Part shown: one piece after another, positions 8,240-17,086 of the stretch
Layout: each line of letters starts with the position of its first letter
Numbering within the stretch: position 1 is the stretch's first letter
NCBI RefSeq assembly: GCF_009903685.1
Contig: NZ_JAAABI010000008.1
Location: 1 to 64,000, forward strand
Length of the DNA stretch: 64,000 nt
Origin: Flagellimonas ochracea
GTDB lineage: Bacteria; Bacteroidota; Bacteroidia; Flavobacteriales; Flavobacteriaceae
Reading direction: 5' to 3'
Program-made: the position numbers and the translations under genes
The notes under the pieces: generated by a model
The model's input: only the letters and a program-made list of their open reading frames with translations
The model's database searches: none
What the model was told of the DNA's origin: nothing

Positions 8240-10438
8240 CTATATGTTGAGCCAGTATGTAAGTTTTAAGTTGATTGACCTAGTTCTGGGCATAAAGGTG
8301 TTTACAAAGTAATTGTCGTTGTAGACCACGAACAAATCAGATAGGGGGGCAAAACGCCATTGTAAGCGGGAATTGAAGCCCAGATTGTCCCGTTGGTTGC
8401 TGTATTGGACCAATGTGGACCAAAATATAGATTTACTGAATGTAATGTTGATTCTGGGACTTATCAACCAAATATCCTCACTTTCAAAGGGTTCAGGAAG
8501 TTTGATGCTGTCGTAGTTCAATCCAACGGAAAGGAAGACCTTGGGCTGTAATCGAAGACTCATGTCACCTTCAAAAGAAAATCGGGTACCATTGAAAAAA
8601 TCTCCATACCCCGGTTCGAGGGAATAAGAGAATATTTTGCGCCGATCGCTTTGAAACTCCGCTTCAAAGCTTGTGAAATAGTAGCCCTGATTAGCTGGGA
8701 GCTCTGTTCCTCCATCCGTATCCGTCGGATCGAAAGTATCCGTTAGGAATACATAGCGGTTGAACATTCGTGCTGAAAGTTCTTCCTGGGTTTTAAATTG
8801 TGCATTCCAGCCCGTGAATATAAAGTAATCAGTATTTTGGTAGTCCAAAGTGGGTCGCCAAATGGCATTGGGACTAAACCGGAAACCATGAAAGTTCAAT
8901 TTTCCCTTTTTCGGCCAGAAATTGATTTCGGCAAAAGGTCTTGCAGCAACAATATCATTTCTTCGAACAAAGCCCAAATCGGAACGAAAATCATCTCCGA
9001 CGAAATTTCCCCTTAGGCCAAAATTGAAATACCTTGAGTTGTATCGTAAATCCAAACCACCAGCATCATTTCTATCACCTATTTGATTGGCAAAAGAACG
9101 ATGGTAGAAAAATTTCCCGGTCCAGGTGTTGTCTTCGGACGCGAGGTTATAATCCAATCCCACAACACGATTATACCTATCCGTCTCCTCTAGAAAATCA
9201 TAATCCTCAAAAGTCTGTCGATTCACAAGAATGAAACTTAGATTGGAGCGGGAGAACATTTTCTTCTGAAGGGCAAAAACGGTGTTGTTGTTACTTGGAA
9301 TTTCATTTTCCTCATCTGCTTCCGTTTGAATATTCAAGAAACCCAATCGCCAATCCTCGTTGAGTTTTCCGCTGAGTCGAACTCCTCCCACAATGCCATT
9401 TTCAATGGTTTCATCCTCCAAATCTTCGGCAATGCCAATCCGTCTTGAAAAAAAAGGATTGGAATCCCTTTCATTTCCAAAGGAGCCAAAAAGGTCGCTG
9501 TTATCAATAAAAAATTGACGACGTTCGGGAAGGATCACATCAAAACGGGAAAGGTTGGTGAAGAAATTGTCCACTTCCACATTGGAGAAATCTGGGTTTA
9601 AGGTCACATCCAGATTCATGCCATTGCCTATGGAAATTTTGGCGTCTCCCCCAAAACTGAAATTGCTCAAGTCTTCATCATTCTCATAATCCTTTCCCAC
9701 AATACCATTCACATAGGGAATAAGGGCCATAGGAGTCCTTGATTTACCAAGTGGTTTTTCAAACACCATATCTCCCATAAAGGCAAGACCAAAAATGAAC
9801 TGGTTCTGCGGAATTTCTATCCAAGTACTGGTTTCATTGGTCTGCATATCGAACCTGTAGCTATTGAATCGCCATTTGGTAGTGCCCTCTTGAAATTTGA
9901 ATGAGGTCAAAGGGATGGCCATCTCGCAAACGTAGTAACCGTCGTATATTTTGGATTCTCCTCGCCACTTCACATCCCACGAAGTGGTAAAACCACTCAA
10001 GCCAATTCCGCCATTTGAAATCAATGCCTCTCTACGCACCCCGTAGGGATTCATTCCAAAAAGAAAGGCATTGGTGCCATCGTTGAAAGTATCAAAAAGC
10101 AAGCTGATGTTGTCATTGCCCCCGGCCCGATAATCACGTTGTAGTGAAGGAATCACATAATCGCTTCCATCGGTATCCAACTTAATTCCGATGTACAAAG
10201 TGGTTGCATCATATATCATTTTGATGTCCGTTTGTTTTAACGCAAGAATGGAATCAGATGGAAAATATTGTTGAAAATCGTGCGCACTTTCGGCAATTTC
10301 CCAAACGGATTCGTCCAAAACACCGTCCACTATGATGGGCTGTTCAATGTATTTGACGGTAAACTCTTTTGGAGTGGATTGTGCAAACGTAAAAAAAGGA
10401 ATTAGCGTTGTAACGAGTACAAAACGTAATACGAGCAT
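8240..10438 (-). CDS. DUF5916 outer-membrane protein with CBM9-like N-terminal domain
   Basis: The 732-aa product has a signal peptide (LVTTLIPFFTFAQ), then residues about 30-220 resemble a carbohydrate-binding family 9-like domain (PIIVDGVLDESVWEIAE, MIYDATTLYIGIKLD). The remaining about 500 residues are the DUF5916 region, whose alternating aromatic strands and C-terminal LKLTYWLNI suggest an outer-membrane beta barrel. Characteristic stretches are NPDFSNVEVD and PERRQFFIDN. Members are common and multi-copy in Bacteroidota. No enzymatic function is established; a ligand-binding surface barrel is inferred. Confidence 0.88.
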   Translation of the reverse strand: MLVLRFVLVTTLIPFFTFAQSTPKEFTVKYIEQPIIVDGVLDESVWEIAESAHDFQQYFPSDSILALKQTDIKMIYDATTLYIGIKLDTDGSDYVIPSLQRDYRAGGNDNISLLFDTFNDGTNAFLFGMNPYGVRREALISNGGIGLSGFTTSWDVKWRGESKIYDGYYVCEMAIPLTSFKFQEGTTKWRFNSYRFDMQTNETSTWIEIPQNQFIFGLAFMGDMVFEKPLGKSRTPMALIPYVNGIVGKDYENDEDLSNFSFGGDAKISIGNGMNLDVTLNPDFSNVEVDNFFTNLSRFDVILPERRQFFIDNSDLFGSFGNERDSNPFFSRRIGIAEDLEDETIENGIVGGVRLSGKLNEDWRLGFLNIQTEADEENEIPSNNNTVFALQKKMFSRSNLSFILVNRQTFEDYDFLEETDRYNRVVGLDYNLASEDNTWTGKFFYHRSFANQIGDRNDAGGLDLRYNSRYFNFGLRGNFVGDDFRSDLGFVRRNDIVAARPFAEINFWPKKGKLNFHGFRFSPNAIWRPTLDYQNTDYFIFTGWNAQFKTQEELSARMFNRYVFLTDTFDPTDTDGGTELPANQGYYFTSFEAEFQSDRRKIFSYSLEPGYGDFFNGTRFSFEGDMSLRLQPKVFLSVGLNYDSIKLPEPFESEDIWLISPRINITFSKSIFWSTLVQYSNQRDNLGFNSRLQWRFAPLSDLFVVYNDNYFVNTFMPRTRSINLKLTYWLNI

Positions 10439-10556
10439 TGGTTAATTTGAATTAGTCGCTCAAATTTAAGGCGAACACTCGTTAAAAAAATCCCAAAACT
10501 TGTTAGTGTTTCTGTAATAATGAAAAAAGTGTCAAAACTATTTGCCAGAAGTTGAT

Positions 10557-10586
10557 ATTGTATTTGATTCCAGTTTTCTACTTTTG
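10557..10586 (+). promoter_or_regulatory. Bacteroidota-type promoter for the S1/P1 nuclease gene
   Basis: TTG at 10558-10560 is followed after 18 bases by TACTTTTG (10579-10586), matching the TTG/TAnnTTTG consensus of Bacteroidota housekeeping sigma. The ATG at 10602 lies 15 bp downstream. Confidence 0.55.
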
Positions 10587-10601
10587 CGAAAATCATCAAT
10601 C

Positions 10602-11369
10602 ATGAAAAAAACTACATTCCTTTTGGTACTTCTTCCCCTGTGTATATTTGGTAATTTTTGGGGGAAAACGGGACATCGTGTCACCGGCCAAATTGCAGAG
10701 AACCATTTGAAAGGGAAAACCAAGAGGGCTTTGGAGGACTTATTGGACGGACGTAGCCTGGCTTTTGTTTCCACCTACGCCGATGAAATAAAGGCGGACC
10801 GTTCTTTTTCAAAATATTCAGCGTGGCACTATGTAAACTATCCACTGGACATGCGTTATGAGGATGCAGAGAAAAGTGAGTATGGTGACCTAATTGTGGC
10901 AATAGAACAATGTAAGGAAATCATCAAAAACAGTGAAAACAGCAGGAAGGAACGCATTTTTCATTTAAAGATGCTCATCCATCTAATCGGCGACTTACAC
11001 CAACCGATGCATGCCAGTAGAGTTGAGGACAAGGGAGGAAATGATATTCAAGTGCAGTGGTTTAGTGAGGGCAGTAACCTACATCGGGTGTGGGATAAAA
11101 ATTTGATTGAATCCTACGGAATGACCTACACCGAGTTGGCAACGGAACTTGATTGGGTTTCACGAAAAGAACGTAAAAAAATCCAAGGGGGCACTATATA
11201 TGATTGGGTCGACGAGTCACACCAGATATGTGCGGAAATCTACGAATCTGCGGAGGTTGGTGAGCAGTTGGGTTATCAATACACCTATAAATACAACGAC
11301 TTACTGTTTGCCCAATTACAAAAGGGAGGGCTGCGATTGGCCAAAGTTCTGAATGAACTCTTTGCTTGA
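10602..11369 (+). CDS. S1/P1-type secreted nuclease
   Basis: The 255-aa product has a signal peptide (TTFLLVLLPLCIFG) followed by NFWGKTGHRVTGQIAENHL. In this zinc-dependent family the mature N-terminal Trp and the following His coordinate zinc. Further ligand motifs are WHYVNYP, HLIGDLHQPMHASRVEDKGG and NLHRVWDKNLI. The enzyme should cleave single-stranded nucleic acids outside the inner membrane, perhaps to scavenge phosphate. I chose the ATG at 10602 because an upstream in-frame ATG (10542) lies ahead of the -7 box and would spoil the signal peptide. Confidence 0.92.
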   Translation: MKKTTFLLVLLPLCIFGNFWGKTGHRVTGQIAENHLKGKTKRALEDLLDGRSLAFVSTYADEIKADRSFSKYSAWHYVNYPLDMRYEDAEKSEYGDLIVAIEQCKEIIKNSENSRKERIFHLKMLIHLIGDLHQPMHASRVEDKGGNDIQVQWFSEGSNLHRVWDKNLIESYGMTYTELATELDWVSRKERKKIQGGTIYDWVDESHQICAEIYESAEVGEQLGYQYTYKYNDLLFAQLQKGGLRLAKVLNELFA

Positions 11370-11371
11370 GG

Positions 11372-11650
11372 TCAGCGTTTGGAAATCTTATTGTTTGAGA
11401 TGTTTTTTTGGCGGGAACTTTTAAATCGGCCAATATTTTTGCTCCTTAATTTTTGATGCTTAGTGGCCCTGCCATTGACCCTTTTTCGCCACATTTGAAA
11501 ACTGCTGGGTTTCATTTCCCTGCGCATTAGCTCAACGACCTCTTGCTCCGAAATGCCAAATTGGTATGTTATGGCATCAAACGGAGTCCTATCTTCCCAG
11601 GCCATTTCTATAATGCGGTCCAATTCCCTCTCTGTAAAATTCTTTTCCAT
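11372..11650 (-). CDS. TIGR03643/DUF2805 family protein
   Basis: The 92-aa product begins EKNFTERELDRIIEMAWEDR and continues with FDAITYQFGISEQEVVELMR, the hallmark of the short TIGR03643/DUF2805 family, which resembles a helix-turn-helix. The tail is strongly basic (Lys/Arg-rich), compatible with nucleic-acid binding. It sits 17 bp downstream of alkB on the same strand, so the two are probably cotranscribed. No function has been demonstrated to my knowledge. Confidence 0.85.
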   Translation of the reverse strand: MEKNFTERELDRIIEMAWEDRTPFDAITYQFGISEQEVVELMRREMKPSSFQMWRKRVNGRATKHQKLRSKNIGRFKSSRQKNISNNKISKR

Positions 11651-11667
11651 GCCTTACAAAGATAGTA

Positions 11668-12264
11668 CTATGCAATTATCCGAAAGGTAAGATTTATGCG
11701 CTCTTCAATTTTCTTGGCTGTTTTGGGAATCTGATGTTGCCAAAAGTGCTGTGTTTTACCTTGCATGAGCAACAGACTGCCATGTTCCAGGAGCAATTTA
11801 TGCTTTAGTGTTTTATTTGTATTATGCTTAAGATGAAAAAAACGGGGAGCACCTAGACTAACGGATGCAATAATAGGGTTTTGGCCCAGTTCTTTTTCAT
11901 CATCGGAATGCCAACCATTGCTATCCTTGCCATTTCGGTAAAGATTGGCCAGGCAGGTGGTAAACTGTGCGTCGACTTCTTTCTCAATAGTAGTTTTTAT
12001 CTGGAGCAGTTCCGGGGTGAAGGGATGGGGCTGCATAGTGATATTGGAGTAGGAATAGCTTTTCCCATTGTTTCCGAACAAAGCTGTCAACCGAGGTTGA
12101 GGATATGTTTTACCAAATAGTGTTATCTCATCCTGCTGCCAAGGAAAAGTCCCTCTTAATACTTCGAAATAAATATCGGCTTGTTCTTTGGAAAAAAAAG
12201 TGGGATAATAGGTTATTTCAGCATCCTGAAGTTCAAGTGTCTTTTTAACGGAAGCTGAATCCAT
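11668..12264 (-). CDS. AlkB-type alpha-ketoglutarate-dependent dioxygenase
   Basis: The 198-aa Fe(II)/2-oxoglutarate enzyme should repair alkylated DNA or RNA bases by oxidative demethylation. The iron-binding triad is visible: His119-x-Asp121 in GWHSDDEK and His177 in QHFWQHQIPK. The 2-oxoglutarate-binding arginine lies in the closing RINLTFR motif. The nucleotide-recognition segment PQPRLTALFG is also present. The length is like AlkB homologs of the ALKBH2/3 type. It starts 3 bp behind the AraC-type gene on the same strand, though not an Ada-like regulator. Confidence 0.9.
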   Translation of the reverse strand: MDSASVKKTLELQDAEITYYPTFFSKEQADIYFEVLRGTFPWQQDEITLFGKTYPQPRLTALFGNNGKSYSYSNITMQPHPFTPELLQIKTTIEKEVDAQFTTCLANLYRNGKDSNGWHSDDEKELGQNPIIASVSLGAPRFFHLKHNTNKTLKHKLLLEHGSLLLMQGKTQHFWQHQIPKTAKKIEERINLTFRIIA

Positions 12265-12266
12265 GA

Positions 12267-13145
12267 TTAATTCAACACTTTTTTAAGCTGATTTCGATAT
12301 TCGGATGGATTTTGCCCCGTGAATGCCTTAAACAACTTATTGAAATGTGAAAAATTGTTGAAGCCACTATCATAACATACCTGGGTAATGCTGATTGGCT
12401 GTTCCGCCAATAATTTGGAGGCATGCACCAAACGATATTCATTTACGAACTGGGTAAATGTTTTGTTGGTGATTTTTTTGAAATAGCGACAGAACGAGGG
12501 AACAGTCATACTCACTATATCGGCTATTTCATCCAAGCTGATGTCTTCTTTAAAATTGGTTTTTACATGATTGAAGACGATATTGATACGGTCATTGTCC
12601 TTCACTTCGGTTTCCATGGAAAAACCTTCGGCATTCAACACTTTCATTTCTTCGGAATTGGCCAAAATGTTCAAGATGTTGAGGATGGAAAGCAAGCGCT
12701 GAAAATCTGTCTGGTATTCCAGTATCTCCATTTTCTCGCCAACCTTGGTTTTGGTTTTTCCGGAGAATGCGATACCTCCCTTGGCCACTTCAAACAGTTT
12801 TTGGATGTTTTTCATTTCTGGAATATCGAAGAAATCGCTTCCCAAAAAATCCGCTTTCATTTGAACAAGAGTCTCGCTTTTATTCCCTGTGAGCTTATCC
12901 GTAAATCCGCAATGAGGAAGATTGGACCCAATCAATATAAGGTCACCGTCCATAAAATAAGAGACATGGCTGCCTATTTGGCGCTTACCTGAGCCTCCGT
13001 TGACATAGACCAATTCCAATTCGGGATGGTAATGCCAGCCAAGAGGCTTGTTTTCATTACGCTCATTGAACTTTTGGTACGTAAAAGAATGTCCAAAACT
13101 TGGCGCAATGGCTTCAAAAGCAGGTTTTTGTACCATAGGTGTCAT
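12267..13145 (-). CDS. AraC family transcriptional regulator with cupin sensor domain
   Basis: The 292-aa product has an N-terminal cupin (GWHYHPELELVYVNGGSG ... GDLILIGSNLPHCGF), a linker, and a C-terminal pair of helix-turn-helix motifs (ISLDEIADIVSMTVPSFCRYF and ITQVCYDSGFNNFSHFNKLF) ending in GQNPSEYRNQ. This is the layout of sugar-responsive AraC regulators. The gene is divergent from the small secreted protein at 13347 and directly precedes alkB. The target is unknown; the neighbouring divergent gene or itself are reasonable guesses. Two close Met codons (13145, 13136) are possible starts. Confidence 0.9.
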   Translation of the reverse strand: MTPMVQKPAFEAIAPSFGHSFTYQKFNERNENKPLGWHYHPELELVYVNGGSGKRQIGSHVSYFMDGDLILIGSNLPHCGFTDKLTGNKSETLVQMKADFLGSDFFDIPEMKNIQKLFEVAKGGIAFSGKTKTKVGEKMEILEYQTDFQRLLSILNILNILANSEEMKVLNAEGFSMETEVKDNDRINIVFNHVKTNFKEDISLDEIADIVSMTVPSFCRYFKKITNKTFTQFVNEYRLVHASKLLAEQPISITQVCYDSGFNNFSHFNKLFKAFTGQNPSEYRNQLKKVLN

Positions 13146-13311
13146 TTTACATTTGGTTATACAAAGTTAGGGCGGTGTATACTGCACGAAATGTGCAAAA
13201 TTAACCAAAATATATGGTATTTTAACATTAACGTGTTGTTAACATAGATTCAAGGTTAAAATTCCATATAAACAGGAAAATTTGGTGGTGTTATCGGTGC
13301 TATATCCATGC

Positions 13312-13319
13312 TACATTTG
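13312..13319 (+). promoter_or_regulatory. Candidate -7 box TACATTTG
   Basis: This perfect TAnnTTTG box lies 27 bp before the ATG at 13347. No TTG occurs at the usual spacing (the nearest TTTG is 27 bases upstream), so the promoter may need an activator such as the divergent AraC protein. Confidence 0.4.
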
Positions 13320-13346
13320 TACTATAATCTTAAAAAACGAAACGTT

Positions 13347-13700
13347 ATGAAATCAGTTTTAAAAAACATTACAGTAGCCACATTCCTAATGATAACCACT
13401 TTGGGAATTGCAAACGGACCTGCCAAGAGCGAGGTGGAAAAAAACTTGATCACTGTTAAGTTAGATCCTGTATTTGTAAAGAAAGGAGACAAATTGTTTA
13501 TGAACTTCTTGAACCTTTCACAGGAAAAAGTTACACTAAAAGTTTACGATAGTGAAAACAGACTTGTATTTAGTGAATCAATTGAAGGAAAACTAGTTGT
13601 TGAAAAGGCTTTCAATTTTGAAAAAGCTTATGAGGATGAATACAGAGTGGTAGTTTCTGATGCCTCTGGTAGCTATTCAGAAACGGTATCGGTAAAGTAA
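13347..13700 (+). CDS. Small secreted beta-sandwich protein, function unknown
   Basis: The 117-aa product has a clear signal peptide (ITVATFLMITTLGIANG). The mature part is a single predicted Ig-like beta sandwich of about 90 residues (KVTLKVYDSENRLVFSESI ... YRVVVSDASGSYSETVSV) that resembles the bacterial Por-secretion-tail or DUF3244-like fold but is too short and lacks the usual motif. I placed the start at 13347 because the upstream ATG at 13308 overlaps a promoter-like TACATTTG box (13312-13319). A terminator follows directly. It is probably periplasmic or exported. Confidence 0.8.
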   Translation: MKSVLKNITVATFLMITTLGIANGPAKSEVEKNLITVKLDPVFVKKGDKLFMNFLNLSQEKVTLKVYDSENRLVFSESIEGKLVVEKAFNFEKAYEDEYRVVVSDASGSYSETVSVK

Positions 13701-13729
13701 GTAGTTGTTTAGTTAATTTTAATTCTGGA

Positions 13730-13752
13730 GGGGGCATTTTGCTCCCTTTTTT
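13730..13752 (+). terminator. Rho-independent terminator after the small secreted protein gene
   Basis: GGGGGC (13730-13735) pairs with GCTCCC (13741-13746) across a short loop and is followed by six T. Confidence 0.7.
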
Positions 13753-14383
13753 ATTGATATTTTTTGAGCTTTTCCCGTTTACGCAGAGGTAGCGCTTCAT
13801 TTTCAATGGCTAGTGCTATGAGTTTGGGGTCTTTGGTTTTGGCATATAACAATTGGTAAAATTGATGAATTGTCAATGGATTTTCCGATTCCTGTATCAG
13901 CTCTATGGTATCACCGACGGATACTTCTCCTTCCTCCAAGATTTTCACATAGGTTCCGGGAAACCCGTGATCAATAAATTCTTTAAGAATTTTTTGGTCT
14001 CCAAAGCGTATCCCCAATTTATAGCAGGGTTCCCTGGGCTGGGTTATCTGTACCTTGGCCGTTCCTATTTTGTATACAGCGCCGATACATATTTTGGTTT
14101 CATCCAGCCCGTCCACGGTCAGATTTTCACCAAACATGCCCCAGTCCCAATCCAAATCTGGATATTTTTCTTTCCAATATGGATAGTGGACCGAAGAAAA
14201 AAGATAGCAGGCCTTGTAAACACCTCCATGTACTCTACGGTCGGCAATTATATCATTTGCAACGGATTCCTTTTCCAAACGAAGGGCGGTATCAACAGGA
14301 TACTTGTAGATGCCGGTGTTTTGTTCTTCCCCGTTCCAGATTATTTTCGTGGGTTTGGCCAAATTGGTAGCGATAATTTTCAT
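13751..14383 (-). CDS. MOSC domain protein (YiiM-like)
   Basis: The 210-aa soluble protein carries a MOSC domain: RVHGGVYKACYLFSSVHY near residue 55, then FGENLTVDGLDE, IGAVYKIGTAKVQITQPREPC with the conserved Cys, and FGDQKILKEF. A C-terminal helical extension as in E. coli YiiM follows. MOSC proteins handle molybdenum cofactor or Moco-bound sulfur; YiiM-type members detoxify N-hydroxylated compounds. That activity is family knowledge, not shown here. The gene stands alone, convergent with the small secreted protein. Confidence 0.88.
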   Translation of the reverse strand: MKIIATNLAKPTKIIWNGEEQNTGIYKYPVDTALRLEKESVANDIIADRRVHGGVYKACYLFSSVHYPYWKEKYPDLDWDWGMFGENLTVDGLDETKICIGAVYKIGTAKVQITQPREPCYKLGIRFGDQKILKEFIDHGFPGTYVKILEEGEVSVGDTIELIQESENPLTIHQFYQLLYAKTKDPKLIALAIENEALPLRKREKLKKYQ

Positions 14384-14444
14384 GCCTTGAAGTTAGAAAA
14401 AAGCTGGGCGACATAATCTGTTAATGGTTTTTTATTGAGAAGGT

Positions 14445-14801
14445 TTACGGCAAATACCACAAGGCCCAATACATCAATCCAAATTGCAGTGGGATTCTCA
14501 AGATCAATATCCATTTTGGGATGCCAGCGGAAGCCTTTTCACCTGAAAGCATGTAAAAATGAACCAAAAGAAACACCAGTAGCATCAGAATGATACCATA
14601 AATGCTGCTATTTTTCGTAAGTGGAAAACACAGCCCGATTCCCAACAAAATTTCAGCTATACCGCTCAGAAAAACCAAAAGTTTGTGGTTGGGCAAGTAT
14701 CGGGGCATGATGCGCATATAGGCCTTGGGAAAAACAAAGTGCGCCAATCCGGCCACTATATACATTCCCGCCATTAGATAAAGATGCCAAGGGATATCCA
14801 T
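14445..14801 (-). CDS. DoxX-like small integral membrane protein
   Basis: The 118-aa product has four predicted membrane helices (LYLMAGMYIVAGLAHFVF, LLVFLSGIAEILLGIGLCF, IYGIILMLLVFLLVHFYML, LILRIPLQFGLMYWALWYL), the usual form of DoxX/DUF4870-like proteins. The GIAEILLGIGL helix is characteristic of the DoxX superfamily. No substrate or partner is evident. It lies after the htpG terminator on the same strand and is probably transcribed separately. Confidence 0.8.
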   Translation of the reverse strand: MDIPWHLYLMAGMYIVAGLAHFVFPKAYMRIMPRYLPNHKLLVFLSGIAEILLGIGLCFPLTKNSSIYGIILMLLVFLLVHFYMLSGEKASAGIPKWILILRIPLQFGLMYWALWYLP

Positions 14802-14813
14802 GTCATCAAAAAT

Positions 14814-14846
14814 AAAAAAGGCAAGCCGATCGGCTTGCCTTTTTTT
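14814..14846 (-). terminator. Strong bidirectional terminator downstream of htpG
   Basis: A perfect palindrome (AAAAAAGGCAAGCC and its complement around a central GATC) with T-runs on both strands. It lies just after the htpG stop and before doxX. Confidence 0.85.
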
Positions 14847-14860
14847 ACAATTAATAAAAC

Positions 14861-16747
14861 CTATTTAATCATATCGTAGCTACGTGCGATGAATTTGGTC
14901 AATTCCTCACCTTTCAGTAACCCTTTGGAAAGTCTTGCAAGGTCAAGGGACTGATTGATGAGCCTGGTCCGCTTTTTGGCGGTTTTAGTATTCAATATCT
15001 CGCCGACCAACTCATGATTGGTGTTCACGATCAAATTGAACATATCGGGCATATTGCCCACACCAAACATTCCACCTCCGCCCGTTTGTTGCATTTCTTT
15101 CATACGGCGCATGAATTCTGGCTCAGTGATAATAAAGGGAGAAGCAGAACTGTCCATGGCCTCCAATTGAATGGTGTAGCCCTTGTCCTGAACAACCGAT
15201 TCAATCTCTGATTTCAATTTCTCCTTTTCTTCATCGGACAATTTTGAAATGGCTGTATCCTCTTTTTTGATGAGGTTATCAACATGGTCTGCATCCACCC
15301 GGGCAAAGGATAGCTTTTCTTTTGAGGTCTCCAATTTTTGCATCAGGTGGGACACGATGGGAGAATCCATCAACAATACTTCATAGCCTTTTGCCTTGGC
15401 AGCTTCAATATAACTGTGCTGGGCCTCTTTGTCGGAAGCATAGAGCACCACCAACTTTTCATCCTTGTCGGTTTGGTTGTCCTTTATTTTGGCCTCCAAT
15501 TCCTCAAAGGTGTAAAAGTTGCCATCCACTGTGGGGTAAAGAGCAAAATTTTCTGCTTTTTCAAAGAATTTTTCCTCGGAAAGCATTCCATACTCAATAA
15601 CAACCTTGATGTCGTTCCATTTTGCTTCAAAATCTTCCCGATTGTTTTTAAACAAGGAGCTCAATTTGTCTGCCACTTTTCGAGTGATGTAAGAGGATAT
15701 TTTCTTGACCGCTCCATCCGCTTGCAGGTATGAGCGTGATACATTCAAGGGAATGTCGGGTGAATCAATGACTCCTCGCAACATGGTCAAGAACTCAGGG
15801 ACAATCCCCTCCACGTTGTCGGTAACAAAAACCTGGTTTTGGTAGAGTTGGATTCTATCCTTCTGGATATTGATGTCATTGGTCAATTTTGGGAAGTATA
15901 GAATTCCCGTTAGGTTAAAGGGATAATCCACATTGAGATGAATGTGGAACAAAGGTTCCTCAAATTGCATGGGGTAGAGTTCCCGATAAAATGCTGTATA
16001 ATCCTCTTCCTTTAAATCTGTGGGTTGTTTGGTCCACGCAGGGTTGGGATTGTTGATGATGTCGTCCACCTCTTTGGTAGGTGCCGGATCTTCCTCTTTG
16101 GCTCCTTCAGGTTTGGGCAAGGTCTCTGTCCGTGTTCCAAACTTGATGGGAATTGGCATGAACTTGTTGTATTTTTTCAACAACTCCCGAATTTTGGAAT
16201 CTTCCAGAAATTCGGTGGAATCCTCTGCAATATGAAGGATGATTTCCGTTCCCCTGTCTTTTTTCTTCACTTCCTTAATGGTGAATTCAGGAGAACCATC
16301 ACAGGTCCAATGCACTGCTGGCTCATCTTTAAAACTTTTGGTGATAATCTCAACCTTGTCCGCCACCATAAATGCAGAATAGAAACCAAGACCAAAGTGA
16401 CCAATGATGCCCGCATCTTTTTCCGCATCCTTGTATTTATCCAAAAATTCCTCTGCACCGGAAAAAGCCACTTCGTTAATATATTTTTTCACTTCTTCCT
16501 CAGTCATTCCAATTCCTTGGTCAATGATGTGGATTTTTTTCTTGTCCTTATCGACCTTTACTTCAATCAAGGGATTCCCATATTCTACCTTGGCTTCCCC
16601 AATGGAAGTAAGGTGCTTTAGTTTAAGGGTTGCATCCGTAGCATTGGAGATCAACTCCCTGAGGAAAATCTCATGATCGCTGTATAAAAACTTCTTAATT
16701 AAAGGAAAAATGTTTTCTACTGAAACATTGATTTTACCTGTAGCCAT
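14861..16747 (-). CDS. htpG: Molecular chaperone HtpG (Hsp90)
   Basis: The 628-aa cytosolic ATP-dependent chaperone is full length. The N-terminal GHKL ATPase has FLRELISNATDATLKL, DQGIGMTEEEV and GHFGLGFYSAFMVADKV. The middle domain includes GILYFPKL and VSRSYLQADGAV with its catalytic Arg region, and a C-terminal dimerisation domain is present. A Gly-rich patch (TGGGGMFGVGNMPD) occurs near residue 530. The 339-bp upstream gap is AT-rich and probably holds the promoter; no heat-shock operator is obvious. Monocistronic. Confidence 0.97.
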   Translation of the reverse strand: MATGKINVSVENIFPLIKKFLYSDHEIFLRELISNATDATLKLKHLTSIGEAKVEYGNPLIEVKVDKDKKKIHIIDQGIGMTEEEVKKYINEVAFSGAEEFLDKYKDAEKDAGIIGHFGLGFYSAFMVADKVEIITKSFKDEPAVHWTCDGSPEFTIKEVKKKDRGTEIILHIAEDSTEFLEDSKIRELLKKYNKFMPIPIKFGTRTETLPKPEGAKEEDPAPTKEVDDIINNPNPAWTKQPTDLKEEDYTAFYRELYPMQFEEPLFHIHLNVDYPFNLTGILYFPKLTNDINIQKDRIQLYQNQVFVTDNVEGIVPEFLTMLRGVIDSPDIPLNVSRSYLQADGAVKKISSYITRKVADKLSSLFKNNREDFEAKWNDIKVVIEYGMLSEEKFFEKAENFALYPTVDGNFYTFEELEAKIKDNQTDKDEKLVVLYASDKEAQHSYIEAAKAKGYEVLLMDSPIVSHLMQKLETSKEKLSFARVDADHVDNLIKKEDTAISKLSDEEKEKLKSEIESVVQDKGYTIQLEAMDSSASPFIITEPEFMRRMKEMQQTGGGGMFGVGNMPDMFNLIVNTNHELVGEILNTKTAKKRTRLINQSLDLARLSKGLLKGEELTKFIARSYDMIK

Positions 16748-17086
16748 TGTTCTATTGTTTTCTTTTGATTCTAATAGGACAAAAAAAGTACCACTTAAGA
16801 CAAGTATGACAAACTGACACTACTCAATAACTCGGCAAAAGGAAATTTTTAACATAATTTTGTTTATTTTATATGTGAATTTATTAAACAAAATATTTAT
16901 ATTTGTTTTGTTATGGAGAAATTGCTATGAAAGAATGCACTTCTATAACAAATTTGTTTATTTATTGGTTAGGTTGTCGAAAACGCACTTTTGCTAGAAA
17001 GTGCGTTTTCTTTTATTGATATTTTATGATTTATTACACACAATTTATGTTTGATTAATCGTATTTTTGTTTAAACAATAGAAAGT
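16748..17086. other. AT-rich divergent intergenic region between htpG and the TetR-like gene
   Basis: No convincing protein gene. It contains a TATATTTG box at 16898-16905 (+), a strong hairpin at 16979-17015 and a second box, TATTTTTG, at 17062-17069 (+) immediately ahead of the TetR-like gene. A 31-codon ORF from 16927 reads through the hairpin and is probably not translated. The region between box and hairpin could be a short non-coding RNA. Confidence 0.6.
16979..17015 (+). terminator. Terminator-like hairpin
   Basis: AAAACGCACTTT pairs with AAAGTGCGTTTT across TGCTAG and is followed by CTTTTA. The stem has 12 bp. No protein gene on the plus strand ends here, so it either ends a small RNA or insulates the TetR-like gene. 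Confidence 0.6.

Noticed and set aside
16927..17019. 31-codon ORF between htpG and the TetR-like gene
   Set aside because: It reads through both arms of a terminator-like hairpin and has no protein-like features; more likely non-coding.
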